Shown one piece after another: positions 61,483 to 64,000 of a stretch of DNA of 64,000 bases (position 1 is its first letter; every line of letters starts with the position of its first letter). Made by a program: the position numbers and the translations under genes. The DNA is from Humulus lupulus (lineage: Eukaryota; Streptophyta; Magnoliopsida; Rosales; Cannabaceae). The DNA lies in the NCBI RefSeq assembly GCF_963169125.1, contig NC_084800.1, positions 142,968,397-143,032,396 on the forward strand, in the 5' to 3' direction. Under the pieces are notes generated by a model, which was given only the letters and a program-made list of their open reading frames with translations, was not told the origin of the DNA and did not search any database.

Positions 61483-62635
61483 TATATATTATTGTATTAT
61501 ATATATATGTAAAATCCATATTTAACAATTTAAGATTTGACAAATATTTTTGATTTAGTGTGTTTATTTTCAGTTTTATAAAGAAAAATATCATTGAGTT
61601 TATTGCTATTAATTTATGATATTTCTTATTTATTAGGTTTGTGTTTTTGGTAAGAATAAAGTCTCCTTATTCTCAATATATTTTTAGACTTTATTTTCTT
61701 TCCAACTTTAGTTAATTGATTCCTTGTTTTATAGCTAACCGAATATATCTCTACATAACTCTCAATCAGCCAAGAATGGGTAACTACTCAAAGTTAGTCA
61801 AATGATGAACTTGACCATGAACAAGTCCAGATTCATACAGTTTTGCAACTACAGAATCTCGGTTTGTTCCTACAATTTTGGCTGCATTGATTGTAATGGA
61901 AAATTTATTTTGAAAACTTTCCTAGTGTGTGTTGTGCGTCTAGAATTGTGTAAAGATAACTTTGGGTAAGTATTTTGTGTATAAATACGAACCAAAGCAT
62001 CAAACCTAAGTATCTCTTTCCACTCCTTGATTTCTTATACTTTTGGAAGAGTGTGTTTCTTTTGTAAAGCATAGTTGTTTTGCTATTCCTTGGTTATTCT
62101 GTATCTTTGTAATTGCTTATGTGTTAAGCAAAATCTCAAAGAAAAGAACATGAAGAACAACCTTCAGGAGAAGGTTCATCAAGTCTTGCATCGGGAGGAA
62201 GCAAGCATTCATCAAGCAATTTGAAAGGAGTTCAAATCTTGGTGTCTTAAGGAGATTCATTTAGCAAAGAAAGAGTACATCAAGCTTGCGGCAAAACCAT
62301 TAGAGGGAGTCTAAGTTTTGTTTAAGTCAATTACTGTGTACTTGTGAAATTTGACTAATGAATCTTATCTCTGGGCGTGGCCCCGTGGACTAGTAATATC
62401 TAAAAGGATATTGACACCACGTAAAAAAATCTGTGTGTCATTTCATTATTCAGTCATTTCTATTTTATCAAACTGGTTTGATATTCTGTAGTGACAAGAA
62501 CTTAATCTGTAGCTATAGAGTACTGGTTTGTTGTACCAACTTGTTCGTTCTACATTTAATTAATTTGGTTAATTAAATAAAAAGTTGGTAATCATAAATT
62601 ACAAAATTTCAATAAATATATATCATATAGCCATG
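61483..62635 (+). repeat. Host flank and possible Copia-type LTR fragment
   Basis: The first 30 bases continue the host paralogy (tattattgtattatatatat). Beyond that, 61980-62470 looks like part of an LTR: TATA-like gtataaatacg (61979), and the phrase gggcgtggccccgtggacta followed by accacgtaaaaaaatctgtg, which I associate with Copia LTR R-U5 regions. No PBS, PPT or defined ends were found, and there is no gene. Confidence 0.4.
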
Positions 62636-63250
62636 TGTTGACCCTTGATTTTGCCAACGACACGGAGTCAGAATTACGACAAGAAATGAGATGATAGTCA
62701 AGAATGGAATCAAATGGTAAAGAAATGACACAAATGATTTATAGTGGTTCGGCCCGAATGAATGGTAATGACCAACGTCCACTTAGTGTTGTTATTGATA
62801 TTGAACCTCAAAATTGTGATCAAAGAACTAGGGTTCTTGAGTTTCACAAGCTTTGAGAGGATTACAATTTTGGTGGATAATCACACTCTATTTTTCTCTC
62901 TGAATACCAAAAATGTCTAAGGTTTCCAGACCCCAACCCCCCTCAGCCCTATCATCACTATTTATAGGTCCAGGTGGGTTACATGGGCCAATGGGCCATA
63001 ATTACAATTAATGATAGCATATCAAGATAAATAAAGGAAAATATCTCAATGTTATTATTACAAGATTGCGTATCTTAAAGGAAATAACTAAGAGCATGGG
63101 ACCAGACTGCTCGTATCTAATCACGAGATCTGATGGTGTTATGAACACCTGGTCGATGGTTGAGCAGGATCTCTTCATTTGAAATCACCACGTGCCAGAC
63201 ACGTGTAAGGAAAGTTTGCTGCATCATCAGAGGCCATTTTTGGGTAAACA
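62636..63250 (-). repeat. 3' LTR of a further Tat-type element
   Basis: 615 bp, tgttgacccttgattttgcc to tttttgggtaaaca. The minus-strand TATA box TATAAATA (complement at 62959-62966) is placed as in other Tat LTRs. It is followed by a PPT, so it is the 3' LTR of a minus-strand element continuing beyond the window. The preceding five bases are ccatg; the matching repeat would lie off the right edge. Confidence 0.8.
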
Positions 63251-63266
63251 TGTGCCCCCCCAAGTT
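63251..63266 (-). promoter_or_regulatory. Polypurine tract of the right-edge element
   Basis: The minus strand reads aaacttgggggggcac immediately before the LTR (TGTTTACCC). Confidence 0.8.
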
Positions 63267-64000
63267 TATTTTACTGCGACCGGCATAAAGTAAACTTAGG
63301 TGTCCGACCTTTCGTATGCCCCATAAAACCTGTCAGAGCCATCCATGCCTTCTCGAAAAAGGTAACCAATCATGTCCAATCAGGTCTTTTCGGTTTCCCA
63401 AAAAATTGTCTAACGGCTATTGCGTTTCCCCATGCTTTGAAAAAAGTAATTCCATGATTACCTCTTTTACAATGCCACGATCAATATAAATAATCCCCAA
63501 GATCATTTTTTACCTTTTACTTTTTACTTTCTCCTCAAGAACACTGAAGAACAAAGCCAAACAAACCCATAAACTTTCATCGCTGATCCAAGGTACTTTT
63601 GCTCAGTCGTTCGAGACGCACGTGTTCGTACTCCAATTTTTATTCAAGTAAGTTTTCCCAACCTTTCAGTTATTTGAGATGCCATGCAACACCTGTTTCA
63701 TCTTCGTTTTGTATTCTAAGTTTTTGAGCATTCTCGACTGTTCTTGAAAAAAAATTGCTTCGGGGTAGACGATTACACTGATCTGTGTTTGATAGGGTAG
63801 TGAAATAATTCTTTATAGGGGTTAAGAATCAGTTTGGTAGTTGAGATTATAACTTTAGGGTGTGAAATCGAAGTAAAAATTCAATTTCTGAGCTTGTAGA
63901 AAAACTTGGTTTTCCCGCCTTTTCAGAGTCGAAAAGTTTTTCCTAAAAAAATTTTCACTTCTGCTTTTTAATCCATTTTCCAAACTGCTCGCTTGAAATA
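63267..64000 (+). other. 3' interior of right-edge Tat element; possible antisense promoter
   Basis: No ORF of note. A plus-strand TATA box, tataaata (63485-63492, in caatataaataatcc), is followed by a pyrimidine-rich stretch and a CT/CA-rich leader (ctcctcaagaacactgaaga). This is the arrangement expected for the promoter and 5' UTR of a plus-strand antisense gene like that at 51088. The gene itself would begin beyond the window. Confidence 0.45.

Noticed and set aside
61321..61512. 63-codon plus-strand ORF spanning the Tat LTR end
   Set aside because: It crosses the LTR terminus and target repeat into host DNA, so it is accidental.
1..64000. CRISPR arrays, bacterial operons, riboswitches, rRNA
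   Set aside because: The sequence is eukaryotic plant nuclear DNA. The tandem repeats present lack CRISPR spacing regularity and belong to retroelements or AT-rich host repeats.

Overview
This is nuclear DNA of a flowering plant, most likely a eudicot. The evidence is AT-rich intergenic DNA packed with plant-type LTR retrotransposons (Copia, Tekay-like chromovirus, Tat and Athila-type Gypsy), an L1-type LINE, MITEs and a possible Helitron end, with only one candidate cellular gene. No CRISPR array, operon or rRNA is present. Almost all long reading frames belong to, or shadow, retroelement genes, and most carry nonsense changes.

Layout. (1) 1-12573: a broken Tat Gypsy gag piece, an inverted Tat LTR scrap, and a Copia element (5' LTR remnant, PBS, leader, one-frame gag-pol with nonsense codons, PPT, 3' LTR). 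The Copia is interrupted by two solo LTRs: a Tat LTR (1822-2557, repeat gattc) and a chromovirus-type LTR (8075-10504, repeat aggag). (2) 12574-15712: a chromovirus LTR fragment inside an Athila-type gag. The PBS of that gag faces a degenerate tRNA-Asp sequence with an encoded CCA, in a fold-back. (3) 15713-21091: a compact Tat-type element with two 1.6-kb LTRs full of tandem repeats and a single intact gag gene but no pol. (4) 21092-26133: AT-rich host DNA with segmental repeats, three fold-back MITEs and the one candidate host gene (25238-25922, frameshifted). (5) 26134-32545: a 5'-truncated LINE on the minus strand, with 13-bp target repeats, split by a solo chromovirus-type LTR (28575-30722). 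(6) 32546-35425: host repeats, a Helitron-like terminus and a solo Athila-like LTR (33541-35374). (7) 35426-61477: a 26-kb nest. The outer Tat element (target repeat ctttt) carries gag-pol on the minus strand and a spliced gene on the opposite strand. Its 3' LTR is split by a minus-strand chromovirus, which is itself split by a plus-strand, pol-less element with the same LTR family (41106-49990, target repeat tatcc). The far end of the chromovirus and of the Tat 3' LTR is missing at about 50887. (8) 61478-64000: host or Copia-LTR-like DNA, then the 3' LTR of another Tat element that runs off the window.

How the parts relate. The autonomous-type elements (chromovirus, Tat) and their pol-less relatives (41106-49990 and 15713-21091) carry matching cis signals (LTR ends, PBS, PPT). 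This fits non-autonomous partners mobilised by enzymes supplied in trans, which is an inference. Related unoccupied copies of several insertion sites lie elsewhere in the window and support the stated boundaries independently. All boundaries, target repeats and reading frames were read by eye from the sequence; no database search was possible.
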